Notes: a model not told the origin generated them from the sequence alone. Positions 1 to 8,996 are shown, counted from the first letter of the stretch. The stretch is 64,000 nt of DNA from G963665925 sp963676345 (GCA_963676345.2 CAXXTS010000005.1:682001-746000); one strand, 5' to 3'. Numbers and translations: made by a program.

Positions 1-1
1 C

Positions 2-1378
2 CTTAGAAAGCCAAAGATGCAGAAGCGTCTGCGTTTCAGATATCAAGTTTCAAAAATCATTCGTGATTTCCTAGATGAAGAAGGCTTTATTGATCTGGAA
101 ACACCTGTGCTGACAAAACCAACACCAGAAGGTGCAAGAGACTACCTAGTGCCTTCACGTGTACAACAGGGTAAGTTCTTTGCACTGCCACAATCTCCTC
201 AGCTATTTAAGCAGCTCTTTATGGTATCGGGCTTTGATAAGTATTTCCAAATTGTGAAGTGCTTCAGAGACGAAGACCTGCGTGCAGACCGCCAGCCAGA
301 GTTTACACAGGTAGATATTGAAATGTCATTTGTTGAAGAGGAAGATGTTCTTGAAATGAATGAACGCCTCATTAAGCGCGTGTTCAAAGATTCCTTAGGT
401 GTGGACGTCCAGCTGCCGCTTCCAAGAATGCCATATAAAGAGGCAATGGAGCGTTTTGGTTCAGACAAGCCTGATACACGTTTTGGTTTTGAACTGAAGG
501 CGTTGAATGACGTTTTAGAAAATGCTGAGTTTAAAGTATTCAGTGATACCATAAAAAATGGCGGCTTGGTAAAAGCAATTAATGCAGAAGGAAAAGCTGG
601 CGATGTTTCTAAGAAGAAAATCAAAAATCTAGAAAAGTTCGTTAAGACATATGGTGCAAAAGGTCTTGCATGGATCAAGGTCACTGAAGAAGGTGTAGAC
701 TCTCCGGTCGCTAAGTTCTTGTCAGAAGATGAAATCAAAGCGATTCTGGATAGAATGCAGGCAAAAGTCGGTGATATGATATTCATCGTTGCAGATAAGG
801 CAAGTGTGGTTTATGATTCACTTGGCGCACTGCGTGTAGAACTGGCTAAGCAATTTGAAATGCTTGACGACAAACAGTTTAACCTGCTTTGGGTAACTGA
901 GTTCCCGCTATTTGAATACGATGAAGACGCAGGGCGTTACTTTGCAATGCACCATCCATTCACTTCACCAATGGATGAAGATCTTGATAAAGTTGAAAAC
1001 GATCCAGGAAATGCACGTGCTAAAGCCTATGATATTGTATTAAATGGTGTTGAGCTAGGTGGCGGTTCTATCCGTATCCACGATGCACAGCTACAAAAGA
1101 AAATGTTTAAGGCACTTGGACTTTCAGAAGAAGAAACAAATGAAAAATTCGGCTTCCTGCTTGAAGCATTCAAGTATGGTACACCGCCTCATGGTGGCGT
1201 GGCATTTGGTCTTGACCGTTTCGTAATGCTTCTTATTGGTGCTGAGAATATTCGTGAAGTAATTGCATTCCCTAAGACACAAGATGCAAAATGTCTTCTA
1301 ACAGATGCACCGTCTGAAGCGGATGCAAACCAACTGGTTGAACTAGGAATTGAATTGGTGGCGAACGAGAATGAATAG
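2..1378 (+). CDS. aspS: aspartyl-tRNA synthetase, 3' part (5' end outside window)
   Basis: Class II aminoacyl-tRNA synthetase that charges tRNA-Asp (or tRNA-Asn if non-discriminating). The frame is open from the window edge: the codons before the first ATG at 17 read LRKPK, which matches the conserved DLRRP..MQ segment just before the catalytic core, so the N-terminal OB-fold anticodon-binding domain is cut off by the window. Motif 2 is visible as FRDEDLRADRQPEFTQ and motif 3 as GVAFGLDRFVMLLIGAENIR, with the bacterial GAD-type insertion between them. The ATG at 17 is internal and not the start. The stop overlaps the next gene by 8 nt, suggesting translational coupling. Confidence 0.97.
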   Translation, partial: LRKPKMQKRLRFRYQVSKIIRDFLDEEGFIDLETPVLTKPTPEGARDYLVPSRVQQGKFFALPQSPQLFKQLFMVSGFDKYFQIVKCFRDEDLRADRQPEFTQVDIEMSFVEEEDVLEMNERLIKRVFKDSLGVDVQLPLPRMPYKEAMERFGSDKPDTRFGFELKALNDVLENAEFKVFSDTIKNGGLVKAINAEGKAGDVSKKKIKNLEKFVKTYGAKGLAWIKVTEEGVDSPVAKFLSEDEIKAILDRMQAKVGDMIFIVADKASVVYDSLGALRVELAKQFEMLDDKQFNLLWVTEFPLFEYDEDAGRYFAMHHPFTSPMDEDLDKVENDPGNARAKAYDIVLNGVELGGGSIRIHDAQLQKKMFKALGLSEEETNEKFGFLLEAFKYGTPPHGGVAFGLDRFVMLLIGAENIREVIAFPKTQDAKCLLTDAPSEADANQLVELGIELVANENE

Positions 1379-1856
1379 AAATGGCATTGTCACAGAGTTA
1401 AGAGGCGACCGCGCTGCAGTAAGACTCTTAAAGCATACAGCTTGTGGAGACTGCGGTGCATGTCATCTGGGCGACGACAGCAAGCACATTACCATTGAAT
1501 GTGCTAATGACGCAGGTGCAAAAATAGGCGAGCTGGTTGAAATTGATCTTGAATCTCCAAACGTACTTGGTGCAGCATTCATCATGTACATGATTCCCCT
1601 AGCAGCTCTGCTGATTGGCGTTGTGGGTACATCTGTGGTATTTAATCTGCTAGTAGGTGCAGGCGTTCTTCCGTCAGCAGCCTATAAGGAAATAGCTGGA
1701 TCATTTGTAGGTGTTGTACTCATGGCACTGAGCTATTTCATCATCAAAGGTAAAGAAGACAAATTTTCAGATAGTCAAAAGTATTTGTCAAGAATTACTA
1801 AAGTTGACCGTACACAGTTGCAGATTCTGTCTACGGACAGTACAATAGAAGAGTAA
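1371..1856 (+). CDS. RseC/MucC-family (SoxR-reducing system type) membrane protein
   Basis: Protein of 161 residues with an N-terminal Cys motif (CGDCGAC near residues 18-24), a small beta-rich domain and two membrane segments (about residues 66-95 and 103-125). This is the RseC layout; in enterobacteria the family modulates sigma-E and in Rnf-containing bacteria it is linked to SoxR reduction. No rse or rnf genes are visible here, so its role is unassigned. The ATG at 1371 gives the family N-terminus MNRNGIV; an in-frame upstream TTG at 1350 lies deep inside aspS and is less likely. It is coupled to aspS by an 8-nt overlap. Confidence 0.85.
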   Translation: MNRNGIVTELRGDRAAVRLLKHTACGDCGACHLGDDSKHITIECANDAGAKIGELVEIDLESPNVLGAAFIMYMIPLAALLIGVVGTSVVFNLLVGAGVLPSAAYKEIAGSFVGVVLMALSYFIIKGKEDKFSDSQKYLSRITKVDRTQLQILSTDSTIEE

Positions 1857-1867
1857 CAAAATAACCT

Positions 1868-1897
1868 GGGTGGGCCGCTTTATAAGTTGGTCCACCT
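1868..1897 (+). other. hairpin in glyA upstream region
   Basis: GGTGGGCC at 1869-1876 pairs with GGTCCACC at 1889-1896 (8 bp including one G-U) over a 12-nt loop. No T-run follows, so it is not an ordinary terminator. It sits directly after the rseC-like gene and about 150 nt before glyA. Its role is unknown; it may be a processing or attenuation structure. Confidence 0.45.
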
Positions 1898-2048
1898 AAG
1901 TATAGGGATTGGTTATAGTTGAACGATACATATAAAAATATCAAATAAAGTTCGTACTAAGACTTAAACTGATCAACACTTAACATGGGTATGCTCTTGC
2001 TCCACTTGGGTATTACCAGACATCTATATGTGAAAGGGAGGAGAACCA

Positions 2049-3278
2049 ATGATTTGTAATGAATTAAAAGGTTGTGATCCAGAGGTTTTTGACGCTATTG
2101 AGAAAGAAGCTGAAAGACAGAAAAACGGCATCGAGCTCATTGCATCAGAAAACTCCGTATCTCCAGCAGTTATGCAAGCTATGGGAAGTGTCATGACGAA
2201 CAAGTACGCTGAAGGCTATCCTGGAAAGCGGTACTACGGTGGTTGTGAATGCGTTGACGTGGTAGAAGTACTTGCAATTGAAAGACTTAAAAAGCTATTC
2301 GGTGCAGATCACGCAAATGTTCAGCCTCACTCAGGCGCAAATGCGAATATTGCCGTATATTTTGCACTTCTTAAGCCAGGCGATACAGTACTGGGAATGG
2401 ACCTAAGTCACGGTGGTCACCTGACGCATGGTTCACCAGTTAATATGTCCGGTGTATATTTCAACTTCGTACCATATGGTGTAAGTAAGGAAACGGAAAC
2501 AATTGATTATGATGCGCTTCGCCAAATAGCACTTGAAGCTAAGCCTAAAATGATTGTATCTGGTGCATCTGCATATCCACGTAAAATTGATTTCAAAAGA
2601 ATTAGAGAAATCTGTGACGAAGTTGGCGCACTCATGATGGTAGATATGGCACATATCGCTGGTCTAGTTGCAGCAGGTCTACATGAAAATCCATGTGATT
2701 ATGCGGATGTGGTAACATCAACAACGCATAAGACACTTCGTGGTCCACGTGGTGGTATTATTCTATGTAAGGCTGAATACGCAAAGAAAATTGATAAAGC
2801 AATTTTCCCTGGTATTCAAGGCGGCCCACTTATGCATGTTATTGCAGCAAAGGCAGTATCATTCAAGGAAGCTTTAACAGATGGATTTACGGACTACCAG
2901 AAAAAAGTTGTTGAAAACTGCAGTGCTATGGCAGATGCTATGACTGCACGTGACTTCAAACTGGTTTCAGGTGGAACAGATAATCACTTATTCCTTGTTG
3001 ACCTTAGAAACAAAGGGCTAACAGGTAAAAAAGCTGAGGCAATGCTCGGTGAAGTTGGCATTACTGTAAATAAGAATACAGTACCATTTGAAACTGAAAG
3101 TCCATTTGTAACAAGTGGGGTACGTATTGGTACAGCTGCTGTAACTACAAGAGAAATGGGCAAAGAGCAAATGGTTGAAATTGCCAATGTTATTGCTGAT
3201 ACACTTGAGGAAAAAGCATCAATTGAAAGTTTAAAAGCACGTGTTAAAGTATTGTGTGACGCATTCCCGTTATACTAA
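2049..3278 (+). CDS. glyA: serine hydroxymethyltransferase
   Basis: PLP enzyme that interconverts serine + tetrahydrofolate and glycine + 5,10-methylene-tetrahydrofolate, feeding the one-carbon pool. At 409 residues it has the usual bacterial length. Family signatures are ELIASENSVSPAV near the N-terminus, YAEGYPGKRYYGG, the PLP lysine in TSTTHKTLRGPRGG (about residue 225) and a complete C-terminal domain. The start is supported by an AGGGAGGAGAA ribosome binding site 6-7 nt upstream. It is monocistronic, with its own terminator and no visible riboswitch. Confidence 0.97.
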   Translation: MICNELKGCDPEVFDAIEKEAERQKNGIELIASENSVSPAVMQAMGSVMTNKYAEGYPGKRYYGGCECVDVVEVLAIERLKKLFGADHANVQPHSGANANIAVYFALLKPGDTVLGMDLSHGGHLTHGSPVNMSGVYFNFVPYGVSKETETIDYDALRQIALEAKPKMIVSGASAYPRKIDFKRIREICDEVGALMMVDMAHIAGLVAAGLHENPCDYADVVTSTTHKTLRGPRGGIILCKAEYAKKIDKAIFPGIQGGPLMHVIAAKAVSFKEALTDGFTDYQKKVVENCSAMADAMTARDFKLVSGGTDNHLFLVDLRNKGLTGKKAEAMLGEVGITVNKNTVPFETESPFVTSGVRIGTAAVTTREMGKEQMVEIANVIADTLEEKASIESLKARVKVLCDAFPLY

Positions 3279-3290
3279 GCGTTAAATAAA

Positions 3291-3336
3291 CCTTGAACTG
3301 AACCATGATACGAATGGTACGGTTCAAGGTTTTTTT
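3291..3336 (+). terminator. rho-independent terminator of glyA
   Basis: CCTTGAAC at 3291-3298 pairs with GTTCAAGG at 3322-3329 and is followed by seven T. It starts 12 nt after the glyA stop. Confidence 0.9.
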
Positions 3337-3511
3337 GTATTTGTACAAGACCAAATCTATTGGGTGCGCGAAGTGGCTTTGGCAAATAGAAAATTAAAAG
3401 CTCTTATCTTGAATTAAAAAAGGAAACAGGTCTTCCAAGCTCTGATTTAAAATGTAAAATTCGGGAATAATGAAAAAGAGAATGTCATAATAGAGTACAG
3501 GGGGAATTCAG

Positions 3512-4375
3512 ATGCGGTCATATAGTGCATTCCATAAGGAGATACAGGGCTATTGGTTAGAGAACGAGCCAGAAAAGGTACTTGAAGCCTTGCGTGATGG
3601 TCTGGAAATTTTTCATCAGCATCAAAGCGAGCTATTATTCGAAGGCATCATGGCCTGTATTGAACTTGGACAAGATCATGAAGCAGTTAAACTTATGGAA
3701 TTGGCAGATTCCAGAGGGTTTTGGTATCCGTCAGAAGTTTTTCCAGAATCAAAAGAATATCACGATTTGATACAGAAATGGACTGCGAAGCGTAGAAATA
3801 CAAATCCGCGGATTCTTGAGGTTGGACATGAAACACGCGAACATAATGAGCCAAAATTACTTGCGCTTCATGGGTGGGGAGAAGATATCAACTTATTCAG
3901 GCGCTATTTCAGCTCAAGTGAGTTTGAGCGTCGTGGCAGAATTCATTATCTGCAGTCAAGTCAGCAAATTGGAAGCGTGCAGTACGTATGGAATAATCGA
4001 AAGCAGGCAGAAAAAGATGTAAGACACTATTTATGCAGTTCTTTTGGCGACGTCTCGGTATATGCTATGGGTGGTTTTTCGCAAGGGGCCTACTTGGCGC
4101 TTGATTTAGTTTTATGCAATAGCATAAGCGTTAAAAAGCTTATTTTAGTGTGTCCGAGTCGAGAAGATTACGCTCTTGAAAATATAAAACTGCTTGCAGA
4201 TGAAGGCGTGGAGGTTCTTTTGATTACAGGCACAGAGGACCATGAGTATGTTTATCATAATAAGTTGCATCAAATGATGCAAACTGCAGGTGTAAAGGTT
4301 ACCTATAAAGTTGTAGAGGGCATGAAGCATTGGTTTCCTGAGAATTTAGATGACTATATTGATGGTTTTCTCTAA
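3512..4375 (+). CDS. alpha/beta hydrolase (carboxylesterase/phospholipase type) with helical N-terminus
   Basis: Cytoplasmic protein of 287 residues without a signal peptide. The first ~85 residues look like a TPR-like helical region (ALRDGLEIF, LLFEGIMACIELGQDHEAVKLM). The rest is an alpha/beta hydrolase: oxyanion segment LLALHGWGEDIN (about residue 113), nucleophile elbow GGFSQGA (about 193), probable acid in TGTEDHEY (about 243) and the catalytic His in GMKHWFPEN (about 273). The substrate cannot be read from sequence. A GGGGG ribosome binding site lies 8 nt before the ATG. The helical N-terminal extension is not part of standard small carboxylesterases. Confidence 0.8.
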   Translation: MRSYSAFHKEIQGYWLENEPEKVLEALRDGLEIFHQHQSELLFEGIMACIELGQDHEAVKLMELADSRGFWYPSEVFPESKEYHDLIQKWTAKRRNTNPRILEVGHETREHNEPKLLALHGWGEDINLFRRYFSSSEFERRGRIHYLQSSQQIGSVQYVWNNRKQAEKDVRHYLCSSFGDVSVYAMGGFSQGAYLALDLVLCNSISVKKLILVCPSREDYALENIKLLADEGVEVLLITGTEDHEYVYHNKLHQMMQTAGVKVTYKVVEGMKHWFPENLDDYIDGFL

Positions 4376-4454
4376 AGAAGATAAAAATCGTTGACTTTTG
4401 GTGAGTACGTGTCATTTAATATAACCAAGACCAAATGAAAAAGAGGTGTTGGGA

Positions 4455-5135
4455 ATGACAGAAATAAATCAAATTGAAGAGATTGAAGCATTTCATGATT
4501 TAAGTGAATCAACTAAGGCGAGTATTGCAGACATTGCCGTGGAGATTCAACTCAAAAAAGGGGAGACACTTTTTTGGGAAAAAGATCAGGTAGATGCTGT
4601 TTATGCGCTTGCTATGGGCAAGGTAGCACTCCTTAGATATAGTGGTTCAGGTCAGAAACGCATATTTTTTATACTGGATAAAGGTGAATTGATAAACGAA
4701 GTGGTCTTTGATAACTTGCCAGTATCTGTGGTGTGTGAGGCATTTGAAGATGCTAAACTCTTGAAGTTGTCTAAGTCAGATTTTTTGGAAATCATGAAAG
4801 CGGATTTTAATTTGACCTATAAAATTATGTGCTCAATGGGAAAAAAACAGCGGCGGCTTTACCGTCAGTTGAAAAATACAGTGCCGATAAAAGTGGATAA
4901 GAAGCTTGCAGCAAAGCTTTGGAAGCTATCGAAAGACTATGGTGTAACAGAAGGCGCATGGCTTCGTATAGATTTAAATATGTCGGTTACCAATTTGTCT
5001 TATCTGATGGGAAGCTCACGTGAGACCATTTCAAGGGCGCTGAAAACACTTATAGACCTAGATATTGTAAAATGGGACAAGAAGCAAATTCTTGTAAGGG
5101 AAAAAGATATTCTCGAATATTACAGGTCCTACTAA
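4455..5135 (+). CDS. Crp/Fnr-family transcriptional regulator
   Basis: Protein of 226 residues with an N-terminal cyclic-nucleotide-binding-type beta-barrel (roughly residues 10-115), a dimerisation helix and a C-terminal Crp winged helix (recognition region TNLSYLMGSSRETISRALKTL, about residues 175-195). The N-terminal Cys cluster of Fe-S FNR is absent; only isolated Cys residues occur, so a small ligand or heme is more likely as signal. ATG 4455 is chosen because AGAGGTG lies 6-7 nt upstream; an in-frame GTG at 4446 would overlap that site. It directly precedes the FNT-asrABC operon, whose upstream palindromes are candidate targets. Confidence 0.9.
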   Translation: MTEINQIEEIEAFHDLSESTKASIADIAVEIQLKKGETLFWEKDQVDAVYALAMGKVALLRYSGSGQKRIFFILDKGELINEVVFDNLPVSVVCEAFEDAKLLKLSKSDFLEIMKADFNLTYKIMCSMGKKQRRLYRQLKNTVPIKVDKKLAAKLWKLSKDYGVTEGAWLRIDLNMSVTNLSYLMGSSRETISRALKTLIDLDIVKWDKKQILVREKDILEYYRSY

Positions 5136-5170
5136 GCGTATAAAAGTTAAATATTTATTGATATCAAAAA

Positions 5171-5200
5171 ATGTGTGATGATTATCACATATTTTTTTTT
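5171..5200 (+). terminator. terminator-like palindrome containing a CRP-type motif
   Basis: ATGTGTGAT at 5171-5179 pairs with ATCACATAT at 5184-5192 over a GATT loop; five A precede it and a run of nine T follows (5192-5200), which fits an intrinsic terminator for the Crp/Fnr gene. The same bases contain TGTGATGATTATCACA (5174-5189), an exact TGTGA-N6-TCACA CRP-type palindrome, so it may also be an operator. Confidence 0.65.
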
Positions 5201-5236
5201 GCGCAAAATATATACTGACTTTGACGTATAGAGGGT

Positions 5237-5267
5237 GTTGTGAAAATAACATTGTTATTTTCATAAC
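5237..5267. promoter_or_regulatory. near-perfect 14+14 palindrome upstream of the FNT-asr operon
   Basis: GTTGTGAAAATAAC at 5237-5250 and GTTATTTTCATAAC at 5254-5267 are inverted repeats with one mismatch around a 3-nt centre. It lies 28 nt before the FNT gene start. Its position and symmetry fit an operator for a homodimer such as the Crp/Fnr-family protein encoded immediately upstream; that assignment is inference. Confidence 0.7.
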
Positions 5268-5294
5268 AAAATTAACGCCATTAGGGAGGCAATC

Positions 5295-6062
5295 ATGTAT
5301 AAGGAAACACTAAATGCGCTTGGCGCAGCTGCAGCTTCAAAGGCTGCACTTGTAAAAGAAAGTAAGGGAAAGTATTTAACTGCATCTGCACTTGCGGGAT
5401 TTTATGTAGGACTCGGTATTATATTAATTATGACAATTGGAGGCATACTTTCATCCGTAGCCTCTCCATTTACAAAAATAGTCATGGGCACGTCATTCGG
5501 TGTCGCATTGAGCCTCGTCATTATGGCAGGTTCTGAACTTTTTACAGGCAATAACTTAATTATGACAGCAGGTTTTCTAAACGGTAAGGTTACAATGGGT
5601 GATGTAGCAAATGTTTGGGTTTTCAGCTACATTGGCAATTTTATAGGTTCGGCGGCTGTAGCAGGTATTTTCGCACTGACGGGTTCGACACTAGGAAAAA
5701 CAGGGGATTTCATTATAAAAGTGAGTACCGCAAAAATGGGTGGCGCATTTCTGCCGCTATTTGCAAAGGGCATACTCTGTAATGTTCTCGTATGTCTTGC
5801 TGTACTTTGTGCTGTAAAAATGAAGAGCGAATCCGGTAAACTCATTATGATTTTCTGGTGCCTGTTTGCATTTATCACATCCGGGTTTGAACACAGCATT
5901 GCTAATATGACTATTTTTTCAATTAGTCTGTTTACGGCGCACCCTGAGACGGTTTCGGTGATGGGCATGATCTCTAATTTAGTGCCAGTAACCCTTGGCA
6001 ATATGGTTGGCGGCGCAATCATAATGGGCGGTGGCTATTACTACATTGGAAAGAGTGAATAG
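5295..6062 (+). CDS. formate/nitrite transporter-family channel, probably hydrosulfide type
   Basis: Integral membrane protein of 255 residues with six predicted helices and the FNT hallmarks GSELFTGN (first half, about residue 80) and GNMVGG near the C-terminus (about residue 235). Family members pass formate, nitrite or, in the subgroup next to asrABC described in Clostridioides difficile, hydrosulfide. Being first gene of an asrABC operon, it most likely exports HS- produced by sulfite reduction, or imports a sulfur anion. The ribosome binding site is TTAGGGAGG, 6-7 nt upstream of the ATG. Confidence 0.88.
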   Translation: MYKETLNALGAAAASKAALVKESKGKYLTASALAGFYVGLGIILIMTIGGILSSVASPFTKIVMGTSFGVALSLVIMAGSELFTGNNLIMTAGFLNGKVTMGDVANVWVFSYIGNFIGSAAVAGIFALTGSTLGKTGDFIIKVSTAKMGGAFLPLFAKGILCNVLVCLAVLCAVKMKSESGKLIMIFWCLFAFITSGFEHSIANMTIFSISLFTAHPETVSVMGMISNLVPVTLGNMVGGAIIMGGGYYYIGKSE

Positions 6063-6134
6063 ATGCTTAACAATTGGTTTATTAAAAATTGTTAAAGCAT
6101 TTGAAAACTTCGGGATAGAGAGGAAGTGACACAT

Positions 6135-7145
6135 ATGAAAATGAATATGGATATATGCACACTCAACCAAGGATTTGATATTTTAAAAGGCCAGTACCGC
6201 ATTATGGCACCTGTCAAAACGCCCTTTCGAGGAACTTTATCAGATACAAGTCAAATCCGATATCAAGAGGTGTCGCGATTTGAAGAAATAGAATTTGAGC
6301 AAAAGGCTCAATTTTCTGCAAAAGAAATTTTTCAGCCAATTACGCAGGTGCTGTTCTATTTTACAGAAGAGGCCTATCAGGTGCCTGCAGCTGAACAGAA
6401 AAAAATACTTGTGTTTTTACGTGCTTGCGATATACATGCAGTCCAGCGTACAGATGCAATTTATTTAAATAATGGGCCTGTAGATCCTTATTATAAACAA
6501 ATTCGAGATAGGGTAGAATTTGCCCTTATTGGGTGTAAGCAGTCCTTTAGAAACTGTTTTTGTGCTTCAATGGGAACAAATCAGACTGAAGAATATGCCA
6601 TTGGCGTTAGGCCATTTGGTGATGGCGTTCAACTAGACATTAAAAGCGAGACACTTTTAAGTGTTTTTGAAACGCTGCCACATAATCAGGATGCTTTTGA
6701 AATGGATTACGTTACAGAAAACGAGATAGAGGTTAAAGTCCCTGAAAAACTAAATGCAAAGGCGATTTCAACGCACGAAATGTTTAGAGAATATGATAGC
6801 CGATGCGTAGCATGTGGAAAGTGTAATTTTGTCTGTCCTACATGTACATGTTTTGCGATGCAAGATATTTTCTATAAAGATAATGAAAATAATGGAGAGC
6901 GAAGACGTGTCTGGTCATCATGCCATGTTGACGGATATACAGAAATGGCAGGGGGGCATTCGTTTAGAAAGAAACATGGAGACCGAATGCGGTTTAAGAC
7001 CTTGCATAAAGTACATGATTATGAGAAAAGATTTGGAAAATATATGTGTGTTGGCTGTGGTCGCTGTGATGATGCCTGTCCACAGTATATTTCATTCTCG
7101 ACTTGTGTCAATAAGCTTTCAAACCTTGAAAAGGAGGAATCGTAA
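6135..7145 (+). CDS. asrA: anaerobic sulfite reductase subunit A (ferredoxin-like electron carrier)
   Basis: Subunit of the dissimilatory-type NADH-linked sulfite reductase (SO3 2- to HS-). It is 336 residues with two [4Fe-4S] motifs near the C-terminus: CVACGKCNFVCPTC (about residue 225) and CVGCGRCDDACP (about residue 305). It passes electrons between the flavin subunit AsrB and the siroheme subunit AsrC. ATG 6135 follows AGAGGAAGTG by a normal distance; an in-frame GTG at 6126 is too close to that site. The stop overlaps asrB by one base (TAATG). Confidence 0.93.
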   Translation: MKMNMDICTLNQGFDILKGQYRIMAPVKTPFRGTLSDTSQIRYQEVSRFEEIEFEQKAQFSAKEIFQPITQVLFYFTEEAYQVPAAEQKKILVFLRACDIHAVQRTDAIYLNNGPVDPYYKQIRDRVEFALIGCKQSFRNCFCASMGTNQTEEYAIGVRPFGDGVQLDIKSETLLSVFETLPHNQDAFEMDYVTENEIEVKVPEKLNAKAISTHEMFREYDSRCVACGKCNFVCPTCTCFAMQDIFYKDNENNGERRRVWSSCHVDGYTEMAGGHSFRKKHGDRMRFKTLHKVHDYEKRFGKYMCVGCGRCDDACPQYISFSTCVNKLSNLEKEES

Positions 7146-7939
7146 TGGAAAATGCATACATGCCATTCCCATCAGAAATTTTAGATATTATTCAGCATAC
7201 TGATATTGAATATACTTTTAGAATGGCTTATAAGGGCGATGTGATTCCTGGTCAGTTTTTTGAAGTGTCTATTCCAAAATACGGCGAATGTCCCATTTCG
7301 GTTTCTGGCATAGGAGAAGGTTTTATTGATCTGACTATTCGTAGAGTGGGCAAGGTTACAGATGAACTACACACCTTTTTGCCAGGTCAAAAGTTCTTTT
7401 TGCGTGGGCCATATGGTAACGGATTTGATCTTGATAACTACAAAAATAAAGAGCTAATTGTTATTGCAGGCGGCAGCGGGCTTGCACCTGTAAAGGGTGT
7501 TGTGGATGCTGTATGCAGTGCCCAAGACCGGGTGAAGAAATTTCAATTGCTTGCTGGATTTAAGTCTCCAAGCGACATTCTATTCAGACCAGATTTGAAA
7601 AAGTGGGCAGATCAGGGGCTCGAAATAAGGCTGACTGTAGATGGGGCTGATGCTTCCTACAGGGGAAATGTAGGTTTGGTTACAGAGTATGTTCCTGATC
7701 TTGAAATCACATGTATGGATGATCTTGAGGTTCTTGTTGTCGGTCCGCCGCTGATGATGAAGTTCACTGTTATGGCGCTGCTTGAACAAGGCATTCCAGA
7801 AGAAAAAATATGGGTTTCATATGAACGGAAAATGCACTGTGGCCTAGGAAAATGCGGCGGATGCAAAATGGATGATACGTATATATGCCTTGAAGGTCCT
7901 GTCTTTAACTATACAGATGCCAAAAAGCTTTTTGATTAG
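7145..7939 (+). CDS. asrB: anaerobic sulfite reductase subunit B (FAD/NAD(P)H-binding)
   Basis: Flavin reductase subunit of 264 residues, related to the dihydroorotate dehydrogenase electron-transfer subunit. Visible motifs are the FAD-binding beta-barrel with GPYGNGF (about residue 91), the NAD-binding segment GGSGLAPVKG (about residue 109), and a C-terminal Cys set MHCGLGKCGGC...C (about residues 231-250) for an Fe-S cluster. It accepts electrons from NAD(P)H for AsrA. The start codon shares its A with the asrA stop, and AAGGAGG lies just upstream. Confidence 0.93.
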   Translation: MENAYMPFPSEILDIIQHTDIEYTFRMAYKGDVIPGQFFEVSIPKYGECPISVSGIGEGFIDLTIRRVGKVTDELHTFLPGQKFFLRGPYGNGFDLDNYKNKELIVIAGGSGLAPVKGVVDAVCSAQDRVKKFQLLAGFKSPSDILFRPDLKKWADQGLEIRLTVDGADASYRGNVGLVTEYVPDLEITCMDDLEVLVVGPPLMMKFTVMALLEQGIPEEKIWVSYERKMHCGLGKCGGCKMDDTYICLEGPVFNYTDAKKLFD

Positions 7940-7948
7940 GAGGCGGCT

Positions 7949-8920
7949 ATGGATATTAATACTAAAAAACTGAAGAAGAACGCTTACCGCATCACAAAAG
8001 AGCGCTATAAAACAGCCCTGCGGGTTCGTGTTCCTGGCGGTAAGATTGACGCAGTACATTTAGAAACACTTCAACAAATTGCACAGACTTACGGTGAGGG
8101 AAATCTGCATTTAACAACACGTCAAGGTTTTGAAATACCTGGAATTGATATGGACAAAGTGGATGAAGTCAATGCTCTGATTCAACCGGTTATCGAAGGG
8201 CTTGAAATCAATCAGGTTGAGCCCGATACTGGATATCCGGCAGCGGGTACACGTAATGTTGCAGCTTGTATTGGAAATAGAGTCTGTCCAAAAGCACAAT
8301 ATGAAACCTCTGAATTTGCAAAACGTATAGAAAAGGCTATATTTCCAAATAATTTGCATGTAAAGATTGCCCTAACGGGTTGCCCAAATGACTGTATTAA
8401 AGCAAGGATGCATGATTTTGGGATTATAGGTATGTGCCTTCCTGAATACGAGAAACACAAATGTGTTTCGTGCGGCAGATGTGTTAAAAAGTGCAAGCAG
8501 TTGTCTACAGAAGCCTTGTCAATGAACAATTACAAAGTAGACCGCGACCACGCTAAATGTATTGGCTGTGGGGAGTGTGTTCTCAACTGTCCTACAGGTG
8601 CGTGGACAAGAAATGAAAAGAAATACTACCGCCTTGCTGTAATGGGAAGAACCGGTAAGAAAAATCCTAGACTGGCCGAAGATTTTATCATCTGGGCAGA
8701 TGAAGACAGTATTTTGAAAATTATTTTGAACACGTATGACTATGTGGAAGAATATATTGACAGGCGTCTTCCCAAAGAGCACATTGGATATATTGTTGAC
8801 CGAACAGGTTTTATGGAATTTAAAAAATGGGCACTTAAGGATATTAAGTTGCCAGAGCTAGCTCAAGTTGCAAATACGATATACTGGGGGGGCATAAGGT
8901 ATCCAAATACACTGCGATAA
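7949..8920 (+). CDS. asrC: anaerobic sulfite reductase subunit C (siroheme catalytic subunit)
   Basis: Catalytic subunit of 323 residues carrying siroheme coupled to [4Fe-4S]. The siroheme/Fe-S ligands are in GNRVCPKAQ and TGCPNDC (about residues 110-150). Two further ferredoxin motifs follow: CVSCGRCVKKC (about residue 172) and CIGCGECVLNCP (about residue 199). The first lacks the usual Pro after its last Cys but keeps all four ligands. The start follows AGGAGG by 5 nt, 9 nt after asrB. No clear terminator is seen after it; the next promoter begins at 8997. Confidence 0.94.
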   Translation: MDINTKKLKKNAYRITKERYKTALRVRVPGGKIDAVHLETLQQIAQTYGEGNLHLTTRQGFEIPGIDMDKVDEVNALIQPVIEGLEINQVEPDTGYPAAGTRNVAACIGNRVCPKAQYETSEFAKRIEKAIFPNNLHVKIALTGCPNDCIKARMHDFGIIGMCLPEYEKHKCVSCGRCVKKCKQLSTEALSMNNYKVDRDHAKCIGCGECVLNCPTGAWTRNEKKYYRLAVMGRTGKKNPRLAEDFIIWADEDSILKIILNTYDYVEEYIDRRLPKEHIGYIVDRTGFMEFKKWALKDIKLPELAQVANTIYWGGIRYPNTLR

Positions 8921-8996
8921 AGTTGAAAAGAGAATGTTGAGTTGGGCATTCAATTGAATCAATTCAGTGAATTATCAAAAAATATTTAAAAATGGA

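Noticed and set aside
199..786. 195-codon minus-strand reading frame inside aspS
   Set aside because: It is antisense to the conserved synthetase core, with Ser/Leu-rich composition typical of a shadow frame.
1863..1905. T-box-like sequence (CTGGGTGGGCCGC) before glyA
   Set aside because: It resembles the T-box AGGGTGGNACCGCG only loosely, starts within 10 nt of the preceding stop so there is no room for Stem I, and no terminator follows.
3361..3470. Possible C-terminal protein remnant reading LELKKETGLPSSDLKCKIRE before a stop
   Set aside because: It spans only about 25 codons after an in-frame stop, matches no family I recognise and has no start. Too short to call.
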